From Fodinibius sp034521915 (GTDB lineage Bacteria > Bacteroidota > Rhodothermia > Balneolales > Balneolaceae): 64,000 bases of DNA. Where the stretch lies: NCBI RefSeq assembly GCF_034521915.1, contig NZ_JAXHLU010000013.1, forward strand, positions 62,001 through 126,000, read 5' to 3'. Position numbers and translations under genes: made by a program. Numbering within the stretch: position 1 is the first letter of the stretch; every line of letters begins with the position of its first letter. This document shows, one piece after another, positions 1 to 8,239 of this stretch. The notes under the pieces were generated by a model. It had not been told where the DNA came from. It did not search any database and saw nothing but the letters and a program-made list of their open reading frames with translations.

Positions 1-825
1 TTCCGGATCATCAATCCTGCTGTTGGGTAAACGATAATGATAAGTAGGCCGCGGATCGTTCTTCTCCCCCTCCATCACCGGTGCAATAAGCTTTTCATTC
101 AGCATTCCAAAAATGGGCATCATATCCACCGGACGATTACGAGTAGGATTAAACTCGATATAGTCCTCGATAAATTGATCAACATCGGGTACATAATCAG
201 GATTCAATATCTTTTTCACATATTTATCGGGGAAGGGATCCACAAACGGAGAAATTCGACGTGTCATGTCAATGTCAAGTGCCTTAAGCAGCCACGGATA
301 TACAATCATAAAAGCACGTAAGTAATCGAGTAGCGTAGTTAATTTCAGATCTGGAGATTCAATATTCAGGTGCATCCCAAAAGCATGCACCATAGAAGCA
401 TAAGTGCCCTTTGCTTTGTTTTGCTGAAGAGCTTCGCGTAATCGTTCCAGCTGATCGAGCTCCTGAATGGTAACCGGCGGCATAACAATTTCCAATGGTA
501 CCACCGATCGCGCCATTTTATCGACCACATCTTCTATCGACTTACGGATAGAATCTTCCTCCAGACTGATACCCAGCTTATCAAAAATATTTTCTTCGGC
601 CATTCTCCGAAGAACACGCGCATCCAGTTCCACTCTAAAATCACCTAAATCAGTATCAGTAATATTTATATGGTACCTGTGCTCTTCAGCTATTTCCCCG
701 CCAAAAACGGATGCAATTATTTCAGCAGCCTGCATAGGTTCAATACCGGCGAACTCGATCTCAAGGCCAACCTTTCTGAGGTTACCGTCTTTATTTTTTG
801 TAATCGGAGGTAATAAAAAGGACAT
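1..825 (-). CDS. Putative amidoligase-family protein (partial, runs off left edge)
   Basis: The minus-strand frame is open from an ATG at 825 to the first base of the window, giving 275 visible codons and no stop, so the 3' end lies outside. The product starts MSFLLPPITKNKDGNLRKVG and continues into LEIEFAG, the glycine/acidic signature I associate with the Amidoligase_2 family, which has a glutamine-synthetase-like/ATP-grasp-related fold and forms amide bonds on peptides or cell-wall material. Further downstream are SMVHAFGMHLNIE and a TPTRNRPVDMMP-like Arg/Asn segment that resemble the family's substrate pocket. The start has no strong Shine-Dalgarno sequence. Members usually sit beside a gamma-glutamylcyclotransferase-like or ATP-grasp partner, which would be to the left. 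Family assignment is from motif recognition; the substrate is unknown. Confidence 0.72.
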   Translation of the reverse strand, partial: MSFLLPPITKNKDGNLRKVGLEIEFAGIEPMQAAEIIASVFGGEIAEEHRYHINITDTDLGDFRVELDARVLRRMAEENIFDKLGISLEEDSIRKSIEDVVDKMARSVVPLEIVMPPVTIQELDQLERLREALQQNKAKGTYASMVHAFGMHLNIESPDLKLTTLLDYLRAFMIVYPWLLKALDIDMTRRISPFVDPFPDKYVKKILNPDYVPDVDQFIEDYIEFNPTRNRPVDMMPIFGMLNEKLIAPVMEGEKNDPRPTYHYRLPNSRIDDPE

Positions 826-936
826 TGTAAAAACTTGAAAAGGAGCGTATTGATAATTTGCCAACAAATCAGCTTCTTAGCATAATCAAGTTTTAAACGA
901 CTGCAAAATATCATTAACAAAATTCAGGAAAAATTT

Positions 937-2232
937 ATGAAACGACTCATCGGGCTTAGTCTGCTGCTGATCTTCTTCTTACCCATCATGTCTGCAGCCC
1001 AGTCAACCAAAGTTTTTACAGGAGCTAAAATAATACCTATAAGTGGCGAACCCATTGATAACGGAGTGCTCGTCACAAAAGGTGATAAAATTGTTGCTGT
1101 GGGATCGGAGGGTGAAGTTGACATTCCATCCAATGCAAGAGAATTCGATGTGTCCGGAAAAGTTATTATGCCCGGACTCGTAGACTCTCACTCCCATATT
1201 GGCGATGGTGATGGCGGTGATCGCTCTGCAGCACTCCATCCCGATACGCGAATTATCGACAGCATTGATCCGCACAGCGAAACATTCAAAAAAGCACTGG
1301 CCGGTGGCGTAACAACCGTCAATGTAATGCCCGGCTCGGGTCATTTAATGAGTGGACAAACGGCCTATCTCAAACTCCGTAAGGCAGATAAAATTGAGGA
1401 AATGCTTTTCGTAGATGATCCCAGGCACGAGATAGCCGGCGGACTTAAAATGGCAAACGGTACTAACTCCATAGGAGATCCTCCTTTCCCGGGAACACGG
1501 GCAAAATCAGCTTCGATGGTTCGGAAACTATTTATAAAAGCACAAGACTATAAAGAAAAAGTAGAAGAGGCCGACGGTGATCCCGAAAAAATGCCTAAGC
1601 GCGATATAGGTATGGAAGCCTTGGTTGAGGTACTGAATGGGGAGCGTATCGTCCACTTTCATACTCATCGTCACTACGATATCCTCACGGCTATTCGGCT
1701 TTCCGAAGAGTTTGGTTTTCGTCTGGTATTACATCATGTAAGCGAAGCATGGAAAATTGCCGATGAAATTGCAGAAGCTGATGTCCCTGCCTCTATTATT
1801 GTATTGGATGCACCTGGAGGAAAGCCCGAAGCAGCAGACATCAAATACAAAAATGGTGCTGTTTTAGAGAAAGCTGGCGTAACAGTGGGTTATCATACGG
1901 ATGCTTCTATTACCGATACGCGACTGTTTTTGCGATCAGGAGCATTTGGCGTACGCGCAGGTATGAGTCGTGAGGCAGCACTCAAAGCACTAACGATCGA
2001 AAATGCTAAAATGATGGATCTGCAAGATCGTGTAGGAACGCTCGAAGCCGGCAAGGATGCCGATTTTGTGGTGTTATCCGGCGATCCGCTGAGCGTTTAT
2101 ACCAAAGTTGAACAAACATGGGTTGAAGGGATCAAGCGATTTGATTACTCCAATCCCAAAGATCGCAAGTATTCCACCGGCGGTTATGATGTATTCAGAG
2201 GTTCGGCTCATAATCATCACGGTGATAAATAA
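937..2232 (+). CDS. Exported amidohydrolase (imidazolonepropionase-like), catalytically intact
   Basis: A 431-residue metal-dependent hydrolase of the amidohydrolase superfamily. Residues 1-21 form a signal peptide ending at AQ, so it acts in the periplasm or outside. The metal-site motifs are present: H85-S-H87 in DSHSHIG after strand 1, a His cluster at residues 240-246 (HFHTHRH), H266-H267, and H320-T-D322 near the end of the barrel. The C-terminal composite beta-sandwich segment (KDADFVVLSGDPL) is typical of dipeptidase/imidazolonepropionase-like members. It ends at the base where a poorer alternative start of the next gene begins; the next gene is a diverged paralogue. Substrate unknown; peptide-like or cyclic amides are plausible. 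Confidence 0.85.
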   Translation: MKRLIGLSLLLIFFLPIMSAAQSTKVFTGAKIIPISGEPIDNGVLVTKGDKIVAVGSEGEVDIPSNAREFDVSGKVIMPGLVDSHSHIGDGDGGDRSAALHPDTRIIDSIDPHSETFKKALAGGVTTVNVMPGSGHLMSGQTAYLKLRKADKIEEMLFVDDPRHEIAGGLKMANGTNSIGDPPFPGTRAKSASMVRKLFIKAQDYKEKVEEADGDPEKMPKRDIGMEALVEVLNGERIVHFHTHRHYDILTAIRLSEEFGFRLVLHHVSEAWKIADEIAEADVPASIIVLDAPGGKPEAADIKYKNGAVLEKAGVTVGYHTDASITDTRLFLRSGAFGVRAGMSREAALKALTIENAKMMDLQDRVGTLEAGKDADFVVLSGDPLSVYTKVEQTWVEGIKRFDYSNPKDRKYSTGGYDVFRGSAHNHHGDK

Positions 2233-2252
2233 TGCACTGCATCTCAAACACA

Positions 2253-2273
2253 ATGTTGAGTTTGATTCAACAT
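2253..2273. repeat. Short inverted repeat between the two amidohydrolase genes
   Basis: ATGTTGA and TCAACAT are perfect complements around a 7-base loop, in the 74-base gap before the second start. No U-run follows, so it is not a classical terminator. It may modulate translation or mRNA stability of the second gene, or be chance. Confidence 0.35.
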
Positions 2274-2306
2274 CTTCAAGAATTTAAGCTTCAAAAAATT
2301 AGCGCT

Positions 2307-3518
2307 ATGAAAAAACGAATTACACTTCTTGCTTTCACACTATTGGTTGGATTAAGTACCGTTACACAAGCACAAAGGGCTGTGCAGGCCGATACACTAT
2401 ACACTATGGAAGGTGAAAAAATTGTGAATGGTATTGTCCTTATTGCAAATGACAAAATTGAAGCCGTGGGCTCAGCTTCACAAATTGACATTCCTTCTGA
2501 TTATGAAACTCATCAGGCTTCGGTTGTTACACCGGGTTTGGTGGATGCCCACAGCGTGGTAGGTCTGGCCGGCATCTACAACCGGGATGATGACCAAAAC
2601 CAGCTGGAAACCTCAGATCCCATCCAACCCGAATTGCGAGCCTTCGATGCCTATAACGCACGCGAGCAACTGGTAAAATTTGTCCTCGATAAAGGCGTAA
2701 CGACCACCCATACAGGACATGGTCCCGGGGCTCTGGCCAGCGGACAAACGATGATAGCCAAGACGCCGTACAATACGGTTGAGGATGCACTGGTAGATTC
2801 TGCAACAACCGTCGCTTTTACGCTCGGCTCTACCGTTGGACGTAATTTTGACAGTCCCGGCACAAGTGCCAAAGGCATTGCTATGCTCCGGCAAAAGTTT
2901 ATCGACGCACAGGAATATCTCGAAAAACGTCAGGCTGATGATCTCGATAAGCGTCCCGCTAAAGATTTAAAAATGGAAGCTCTTGCTGACGTACTTAATG
3001 GCGAACTTACTGCATTGATAACCGCTCAACGCTCTAATGATATTATGTCGGCCCTGCGACTGCAGGAAGAATTCGGCTTTGATATGATTTTGGACGGTGC
3101 AGCCGAAGCGTATTTACTAATAGATGAAATCAAAAAAGCAGGTGTTCCGGTTATTATTCACCCTACCATGGTGCGCACTTATGGCGCAACTCAAAACGCC
3201 AGCTTTACCACGGCAAGTAAATTGGCCGAAGCGGGTATCCCTTTCGCTTTTCAAAGTGGATTCGAAAGCTACGTGCCTAAAACCCGTATTATTCTCTACG
3301 AAGCAGCCATTGCTACCAGCTATGGACTTGATCGGGAAAAGGCTTTATACGCTTTGACCAAAGCTCCCGCTGAAATACTGGGTATTGCTAACCGCGTTGG
3401 ATCACTGGCAGAAGGCAAAGATGCTGATCTGGTATTATTTGATGGCGACCCGCTCGAATATACAACTCATATTAGTTCTGTAATCGTAGACGGGAAAGTG
3501 GTGAAGAAAAAAGAATAG
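2307..3518 (+). CDS. Exported amidohydrolase paralogue lacking the metal ligands (likely pseudoenzyme)
   Basis: A 403-residue protein alignable end to end with the upstream amidohydrolase. I chose ATG 2307 because it starts a good signal peptide (MKKRITLLAFTLLVGLSTVT, then QAQ); the longer frame from 2232 adds 25 residues with no signal character. The fold is kept (TPGLVDAHS, SGQT, EGKDADLVLFDGDPL) but each metal-ligand position differs: HSH is HSV (82-84), the HFHTHRH cluster reads LITAQRS, LHH reads LDG, and HTD reads QSG. The frame is intact and the gene looks maintained, so it is probably a non-catalytic partner or binding protein rather than a decaying copy. The pair is likely co-transcribed, with 74 bases between the two coding regions. 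Confidence 0.82.
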   Translation: MKKRITLLAFTLLVGLSTVTQAQRAVQADTLYTMEGEKIVNGIVLIANDKIEAVGSASQIDIPSDYETHQASVVTPGLVDAHSVVGLAGIYNRDDDQNQLETSDPIQPELRAFDAYNAREQLVKFVLDKGVTTTHTGHGPGALASGQTMIAKTPYNTVEDALVDSATTVAFTLGSTVGRNFDSPGTSAKGIAMLRQKFIDAQEYLEKRQADDLDKRPAKDLKMEALADVLNGELTALITAQRSNDIMSALRLQEEFGFDMILDGAAEAYLLIDEIKKAGVPVIIHPTMVRTYGATQNASFTTASKLAEAGIPFAFQSGFESYVPKTRIILYEAAIATSYGLDREKALYALTKAPAEILGIANRVGSLAEGKDADLVLFDGDPLEYTTHISSVIVDGKVVKKKE

Positions 3519-3574
3519 ATGTTAAATTAAAACCTAAGGGTTTTCATAAATATTTATCAGAGGGTTTGCAAAAC

Positions 3575-3680
3575 CTTACTGTCATCGCGCCTTGTCCCGC
3601 CCATGCGGGGAATATAATGCAGCGATCTCCTTTTACCAGCTTTGATCAGAAGATTGCTTCACAGGCTCGCAATGACGTGC
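3575..3680. repeat. Imperfect palindromic intergenic repeat element (about 100 bp)
   Basis: The left arm reads GTCATCGCGCC ... GCAGCGATCTCC and the right arm AGAAGATTGCTTC ... GGCTCGCAATGAC. They are imperfect reverse complements with short complementary inner pieces. This matches the widespread class of intergenic palindromes bounded by GTCATTGCGAG / CTCGCAATGAC and GAAGCAATCT cores found scattered in many bacterial genomes. It lies between the convergent amidohydrolase and adenosine deaminase genes, a usual position for such elements, and could act as a bidirectional hairpin terminator. Confidence 0.7.
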
Positions 3681-3710
3681 TTTATTTTCGGGATTTTGCA
3701 AATCTCTCTG

Positions 3711-4718
3711 TCAATTGTTTGCATAGGCTTCGCGGATTATTCCGCGGAGCTTTTCTTTTGTTTGCTCATCTGTAAAAGCGTGATTAATAGCCTCAATATT
3801 ACAGCGTAATAACTGATCAACATCCCAATCAAAAAGATCGGAGAGCATTTGGTATTCCTCCTCTAAAGTTACATTAGAAATAGTGCGCGTATCTGTATTT
3901 ACGCTCAACGAAATTCCTTCTTCGTAAAGAGAATTAATGGAATGATCAGAAATAGTATCAAAAACATTGGTCTGTACATTGCTTGTAGGACACACCTCCA
4001 AATGAATTTCGTGATCCTTTAAATAATCAAGCAGTTCATCATCTTCCGCGCTTCGAACCCCGTGACCTATTCGTGAAGGCTTAAAATTAATGAGCGTCTC
4101 CCAAACGCTTTCTGCTCCACAGGCTTCTCCCGCATGAGCAGTACAGTTAAATCCTTTTTCATTCGCATATTCAAAAGCAGAAATATGATTATCGATGGGA
4201 AAACCCGCTTCGTCAGCAGCAATATCAAATCCCACCACCCTGCTGTCAGAAAACTGTTCCACAAGCTTAACCGTCTCCATACTCTGATCTTCAGAATAAT
4301 GGCGTAACGTACATAAAATGATACCGGCCTCAATTCCCGTTTCATTTACTTGTTCCTCTACTGCTGCATTTACGGCCTCAACGACTTCTTCTGCCGACAA
4401 ATCTTTCCTTGTATGCAGCAGCGGAGCAAAACGAATTTCAGCGTAGATCACATTATCTGCCTGTAACTGTTTAAATAAATCATCAGTTACCAATTGCAGT
4501 GCTTCGCGATCCTGCATCAAAACTACAGCACTTTCGGATCGACTGATATAATCGGCCAAATCCCGGCATTTATCCGGTGCAATAAACTGTTCACGGAACT
4601 TCTCTTCGTTTATTATTTGCGGATCTAATTGCTGCACAACATCAAAACTTAGTGAACAGTCCAAATGTAAATGTAGCTCAACTTTGGGAAGCGCAGAAAA
4701 TGGCATATCAATATTCAA
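3711..4718 (-). CDS. add: Adenosine deaminase
   Basis: A 335-residue zinc hydrolase converting adenosine or deoxyadenosine to inosine in purine salvage. Motifs in order: KVELHLHLDCSL (zinc His pair plus substrate loop, near residue 14), TAHAGEACGAESV (catalytic His and zinc-site region), RIGHGVRSAEDDELL, LEVCPTSNVQ, and SVNTDTRTISN near residue 275. The usual DGSL is DCSL here and the usual TDDP is TDTRT; a TDNR-type loop occurs in some bacterial members, so activity is still expected. The start used is MNIDMPF; an internal Met four codons on is equally possible. No signal peptide, so cytoplasmic. It faces the amidohydrolase pair convergently. Confidence 0.9.
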   Translation of the reverse strand: MNIDMPFSALPKVELHLHLDCSLSFDVVQQLDPQIINEEKFREQFIAPDKCRDLADYISRSESAVVLMQDREALQLVTDDLFKQLQADNVIYAEIRFAPLLHTRKDLSAEEVVEAVNAAVEEQVNETGIEAGIILCTLRHYSEDQSMETVKLVEQFSDSRVVGFDIAADEAGFPIDNHISAFEYANEKGFNCTAHAGEACGAESVWETLINFKPSRIGHGVRSAEDDELLDYLKDHEIHLEVCPTSNVQTNVFDTISDHSINSLYEEGISLSVNTDTRTISNVTLEEEYQMLSDLFDWDVDQLLRCNIEAINHAFTDEQTKEKLRGIIREAYANN

Positions 4719-4916
4719 TTATTAATTTGTAGTAAAGCTACTGAAAATCGGGAATTTATCAGAAAGCACAAATAAGCTCTGCAATGGAATAGCAAAATAT
4801 TCTTTTTTGCAGTGATTTGGTATGATCCACGTTTCTAAGTGGTGCTTGGGTTCCTTATTTTGCATAGCAATAAAAATCAGCTATCAAATCATCTGTTTTA
4901 GCATCATCGATCATTC

Positions 4917-6809
4917 ATGACATATCTCTCCACTGAAAACCTGGCAAAAAATTACGGGCACAAGGTACTATTTGAAGGCCTTACCTTTGGAATATCCGAA
5001 GGAGACAAAACAGCCCTTATTGCCGAAAATGGCACAGGTAAATCTACACTCCTTCATATTTTAGCCGGCAAAGAAACGCCGGACGAGGGCAAGGTGATGA
5101 TCCAAAATGACGTCAGTATCGGTTTCCTTGAACAGGATCCCCAGCTCGACGAAAGCCTTACTATCCGTGATTATATAGCGCAGAGCAACAATGAAATGGT
5201 GCGGTTGATTCAGGAATACGAACGCGCTGCAGAGGCTCAGGCCAAAGATTATAACGAAGAAACACAGCAAGCATTTCAAAAGGCCGCTTCCAAAATGGAT
5301 GCTGCCAACGCCTGGGATTACGAACAGCGCATGGAGCAAATTCTTGGGAAGCTCAGCATCCACGATTTGGATCAATCCATTGCAACCCTTTCGGGCGGAC
5401 AGCGAAAGCGCGTGGCCCTGGCTTTTGTGTTGCTGGATGATCCCGACATGCTCATTCTCGATGAGCCGACTAACCACTTGGATGTAGAGATGATCGAGTG
5501 GCTGGAAGACTACCTTAAATCAACCAATAAAACGCTGTTGATGGTAACGCACGATCGCTATTTCCTGGATCGGGTATGCGATCACATCATTGAGCTGGAA
5601 AACGGCAAGCTTTATCATCACCAGGGAAATTACCAGTACTTTTTGCAAAAACGCGCTGAACGTCGAGAGGTTGAACGCAAACGCGCCCATAAGGCTAATC
5701 AGCTATATAAGCAGGAACTGGAGTGGATGCGCCGATCACCAAAAGCACGAACCAGTAAATCCAAATCACGCATCGATGATTTCAAGGAGCTTGAAGATGA
5801 GCTCGATACCGGGCCCGATGGTCCCGAACTGCGTCTGCAAATGGATATGCAGCGCATGGGCGGTAAAATTTTGGAACTGCTCAATGTTTCCAAAAGCTAC
5901 GGGGATGAGAAAATCCTGGACAGCTTTTACTATGATTTTGAGAAAGGCGAACGCATAGGCATCATCGGTGAAAATGGAGTAGGCAAAAGCACCTTTTTAA
6001 AGATTCTTACCGGTGAAGAGTCATTTGATTCTGGTAAACGGCGTGTAGGAGAAACGATCGTCTTTGGTCATTACCGCCAGGAAGGACTCAATTTTGATGA
6101 GGAACAGCGCGTAATTGATGTCATCGAAGAAGTGCGCAAAGTAGTGGAACTGGCAGATGGATCAAAAATATCGGCATCGCAATTCCTCAAGCACTTCATG
6201 TTCACTTCCGATATGCAGTATACGCCGGTTAAAAACCTGAGCGGCGGTGAAAAACGCCGGCTGAGTCTTATGATGGTACTGCTGGAAAATCCAAATTTCC
6301 TGGTTCTTGATGAGCCTACCAACGATCTGGATCTGCTTACTCTCAATAAAATCGAAGAGTTCTTGATGGGATTTGAAGGTTGCCTGGTTATAGCTTCGCA
6401 CGACCGCTTTTTTATGGATAAGCTGGTTGATCACTACCTTGTTTTTGAAGGAGAAGGAAAAATTCATGACCATCACGGTTCCTATGAAGAATATCGTCAG
6501 CTCAAAAAAGAACGTAAAGCCAAGAAACGCGCGAAAAAGAAGGCAGAATCTTCGACATCCCAAAATGGGCAGAAAACACCATCAGGCAATTATGATGAGC
6601 GTCTGAGCTATAACGAACGCCGCGAGTACAATAAGCTGGAAGATAAGATTGCGAAGTTGGAAGAAAAGAAAGAAGAGCTCGAAGCTGAAATCAGCGGCGG
6701 CGAACTAAATCACGAAGAGCTTCGCGAAAAATCAGATGAATACTCAGCATTAAAAGCTGAAATTGAGGAGTGTACGGAACGCTGGTTTGAACTGGCCGAG
6801 CGAGCTTGA
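4917..6809 (+). CDS. uup: ABC-F family ATPase, Uup-like
   Basis: A 630-residue soluble twin ABC ATPase without membrane segments. The first cassette has Walker A ENGTGKS (near residue 40), signature LSGGQRKRVALA and Walker B LILDEPTNHLDVEMIEW. The second has GENGVGKS, LSGGEKRRLSL and LVLDEPTNDLDLLTL. Between them is the Arg/Lys-rich linker (RRSPKARTSKSKSRID) of ABC-F proteins. The C-terminus, about residues 530-630, is a charged coiled coil (NERREYNKLEDKIAKLEEK) typical of Uup, which binds branched DNA and is linked to ribosome or transposon-excision phenotypes in E. coli. This coiled coil separates it from EttA and resistance-type ABC-F members. Confidence 0.9.
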   Translation: MTYLSTENLAKNYGHKVLFEGLTFGISEGDKTALIAENGTGKSTLLHILAGKETPDEGKVMIQNDVSIGFLEQDPQLDESLTIRDYIAQSNNEMVRLIQEYERAAEAQAKDYNEETQQAFQKAASKMDAANAWDYEQRMEQILGKLSIHDLDQSIATLSGGQRKRVALAFVLLDDPDMLILDEPTNHLDVEMIEWLEDYLKSTNKTLLMVTHDRYFLDRVCDHIIELENGKLYHHQGNYQYFLQKRAERREVERKRAHKANQLYKQELEWMRRSPKARTSKSKSRIDDFKELEDELDTGPDGPELRLQMDMQRMGGKILELLNVSKSYGDEKILDSFYYDFEKGERIGIIGENGVGKSTFLKILTGEESFDSGKRRVGETIVFGHYRQEGLNFDEEQRVIDVIEEVRKVVELADGSKISASQFLKHFMFTSDMQYTPVKNLSGGEKRRLSLMMVLLENPNFLVLDEPTNDLDLLTLNKIEEFLMGFEGCLVIASHDRFFMDKLVDHYLVFEGEGKIHDHHGSYEEYRQLKKERKAKKRAKKKAESSTSQNGQKTPSGNYDERLSYNERREYNKLEDKIAKLEEKKEELEAEISGGELNHEELREKSDEYSALKAEIEECTERWFELAERA

Positions 6810-6832
6810 AAAATTCTATCTATAACTCTTCA

Positions 6833-7612
6833 CTAAAATGATAAATTAACACTAAGCGCCACACTGTTTCTACTGGCGACTGGCATAATTTTTACGCGCT
6901 CAGATTGAATATTTAAATGCCTTTTCGAAAGATAATAAGCCATTGAAAATCCAATAGCTGCACCTGCAGTAACATCGCTCAACCAATGGCGCCCCTTTGC
7001 AACACGGGCAATAGCCGTTCCAACCGGAATAGCCATCAATGAGTAGGTTATTGGTCCGGGATAATAAATCACCCAAGGTGTTAGAAAAGCAAATGCCGTA
7101 GCTGTATGGCCTGACGGAAATGAAGTCGCGCCGAGCTCCGCAAACTCCATATCGAACGGTCCTTCATTGTGAATAGGACGTTCACGAGCAAAAAGAAATT
7201 TCCCGGCATTAACCGTAAGATTAGTCATTATCAACGACTGCAATGAAGTAAAAGCTGCATCCTGAAATTTCGTGTTTTTAGTCAACAGCGAAGTGCCAAA
7301 AATACCCGCTGAAATCGGTACTACGGTCTCCCAAGCACCCCACCGGTTTGTGAAATCCAAAACCGAAGAATCCGAGTAATACCGTCGCATGCTGCCACTT
7401 ATATTAGCATCAGACGCCGACATTGCAGCTATACCCATCCCAAATGAAGCCATAGTTAAAACCTGGTCGCCTTGAATATTCGAAACCATATTCACAGGAT
7501 CATCTTTAAGCCACCGCAAAAAACGCTTATTATCCTGCTGACAGTAGGCGCACTTCACCCCAACCAACAAAACAAGCAGTGCTATAAATGATATGACTAT
7601 TTGTTTCTTCAC
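6833..7612 (-). CDS. PAP2-family phosphatase, exported
   Basis: A 259-residue protein with a cleavable signal peptide (MKKQIVISFIALLVLLVGVK, cleavage near CQQ) and the three PAP2 acid phosphatase motifs in order: K...ARERP (about residues 135-142), SFPSGHT (about 165-171) and RVAKGRHWLSDV (about 207-218). The family dephosphorylates lipid phosphates such as undecaprenyl-PP or phosphatidic acid. It has few hydrophobic helices compared with integral PAP2 proteins, so a periplasmic or outer-membrane-associated phosphatase is likely. It is convergent with uup, only 23 bases apart. Confidence 0.88.
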   Translation of the reverse strand: MKKQIVISFIALLVLLVGVKCAYCQQDNKRFLRWLKDDPVNMVSNIQGDQVLTMASFGMGIAAMSASDANISGSMRRYYSDSSVLDFTNRWGAWETVVPISAGIFGTSLLTKNTKFQDAAFTSLQSLIMTNLTVNAGKFLFARERPIHNEGPFDMEFAELGATSFPSGHTATAFAFLTPWVIYYPGPITYSLMAIPVGTAIARVAKGRHWLSDVTAGAAIGFSMAYYLSKRHLNIQSERVKIMPVASRNSVALSVNLSF

Positions 7613-7742
7613 TGCACCATATATAATAATAACAAAATTAAAAACAAATACTTGGCGATATATTTTTCATCAATAATTTTTTAATCTTCCTATTCTCCTC
7701 GCTATACTTATATGTCTACTAAATAGATCTAATTTAACAATA

Positions 7743-8012
7743 ATGGAACCTACCGAAATTCCCATTGATGGAACTCTTGACTTACATACTTTTAAACCCG
7801 GTGAGCTGGGCTCACTCATTCCGGATTATATTGATGAATGCCTGAAAAAAGAGATCTACGAGATTCGCATAATCCACGGCAAAGGAACGGGCAATATTCG
7901 GCGTTCGGTGCATGCTCTTCTTGATAGAAATGACAAGGTTAAGTCCTACTCTCTAGCAAATGATCGCAGCGGGTGGGGTGCAACTATTGCCACCCTTAAA
8001 AGAGAGTCATAA
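7743..8012 (+). CDS. Smr-domain protein (MutS2 C-terminal-like)
   Basis: An 89-residue stand-alone Smr domain. It has the DLHTF motif at the start of the domain (residues 13-17) and RIIHGKGTGNIRRSV (about 47-61), the HGxG nuclease loop, followed by GATIATLK. Smr domains nick DNA or RNA, and small free ones are common in Bacteroidota. No signal peptide. Exact substrate is unknown. Confidence 0.85.
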   Translation: MEPTEIPIDGTLDLHTFKPGELGSLIPDYIDECLKKEIYEIRIIHGKGTGNIRRSVHALLDRNDKVKSYSLANDRSGWGATIATLKRES

Positions 8013-8047
8013 TTTCTTGTGCTTCATAATACAGGTAAACAAGTTTA

Positions 8048-8222
8048 ATGCTTAGCTGAGGCCGAACATTTTTACGGGTACTTTATCTATTATAACCCCA
8101 ACGATCCACTACTCTTTAAACCTCGCGGTGGAGGATACACTCTCAATTTTGCCAGACCCACAGCAATTATAGCCACGACATTAATAATTGGTAGTTATAT
8201 CATTGTCATGATTTATATGTAA
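8048..8222 (+). pseudogene. DUF5808-like small membrane protein gene, disrupted by one extra base
   Basis: The frame ending at TAA 8220-8222 encodes EAEHFYGYFIYYNPNDPLLF, then KPRGGGYTLNFARP and a hydrophobic tail of about 20 residues. The YYNPNDP and GYTLNFARP motifs are those of DUF5808-type proteins, which begin with this soluble block and end in a membrane helix. The frame has no start codon: it opens after a stop at 8046-8048. An ATG at 8048, preceded by AGGTAA at good spacing, runs only ATG CTT AGC TGA. Removing one base around 8054-8057 joins it as MLS-EAEHFYG..., exactly the expected N-terminus. It is therefore a frameshifted gene or a sequence error. Family recognition is from motif memory. 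Confidence 0.6.
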
Positions 8223-8239
8223 GTATATCAACCCATAAA

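Noticed and set aside
467..838. 123-residue plus-strand frame at the left end
   Set aside because: It is antisense to the amidoligase-family frame, whose motifs are clear; its own translation has no recognisable features.
2232..2306. Upstream start for the second amidohydrolase
   Set aside because: Adds 25 residues without signal character; ATG 2307 begins a good signal peptide.
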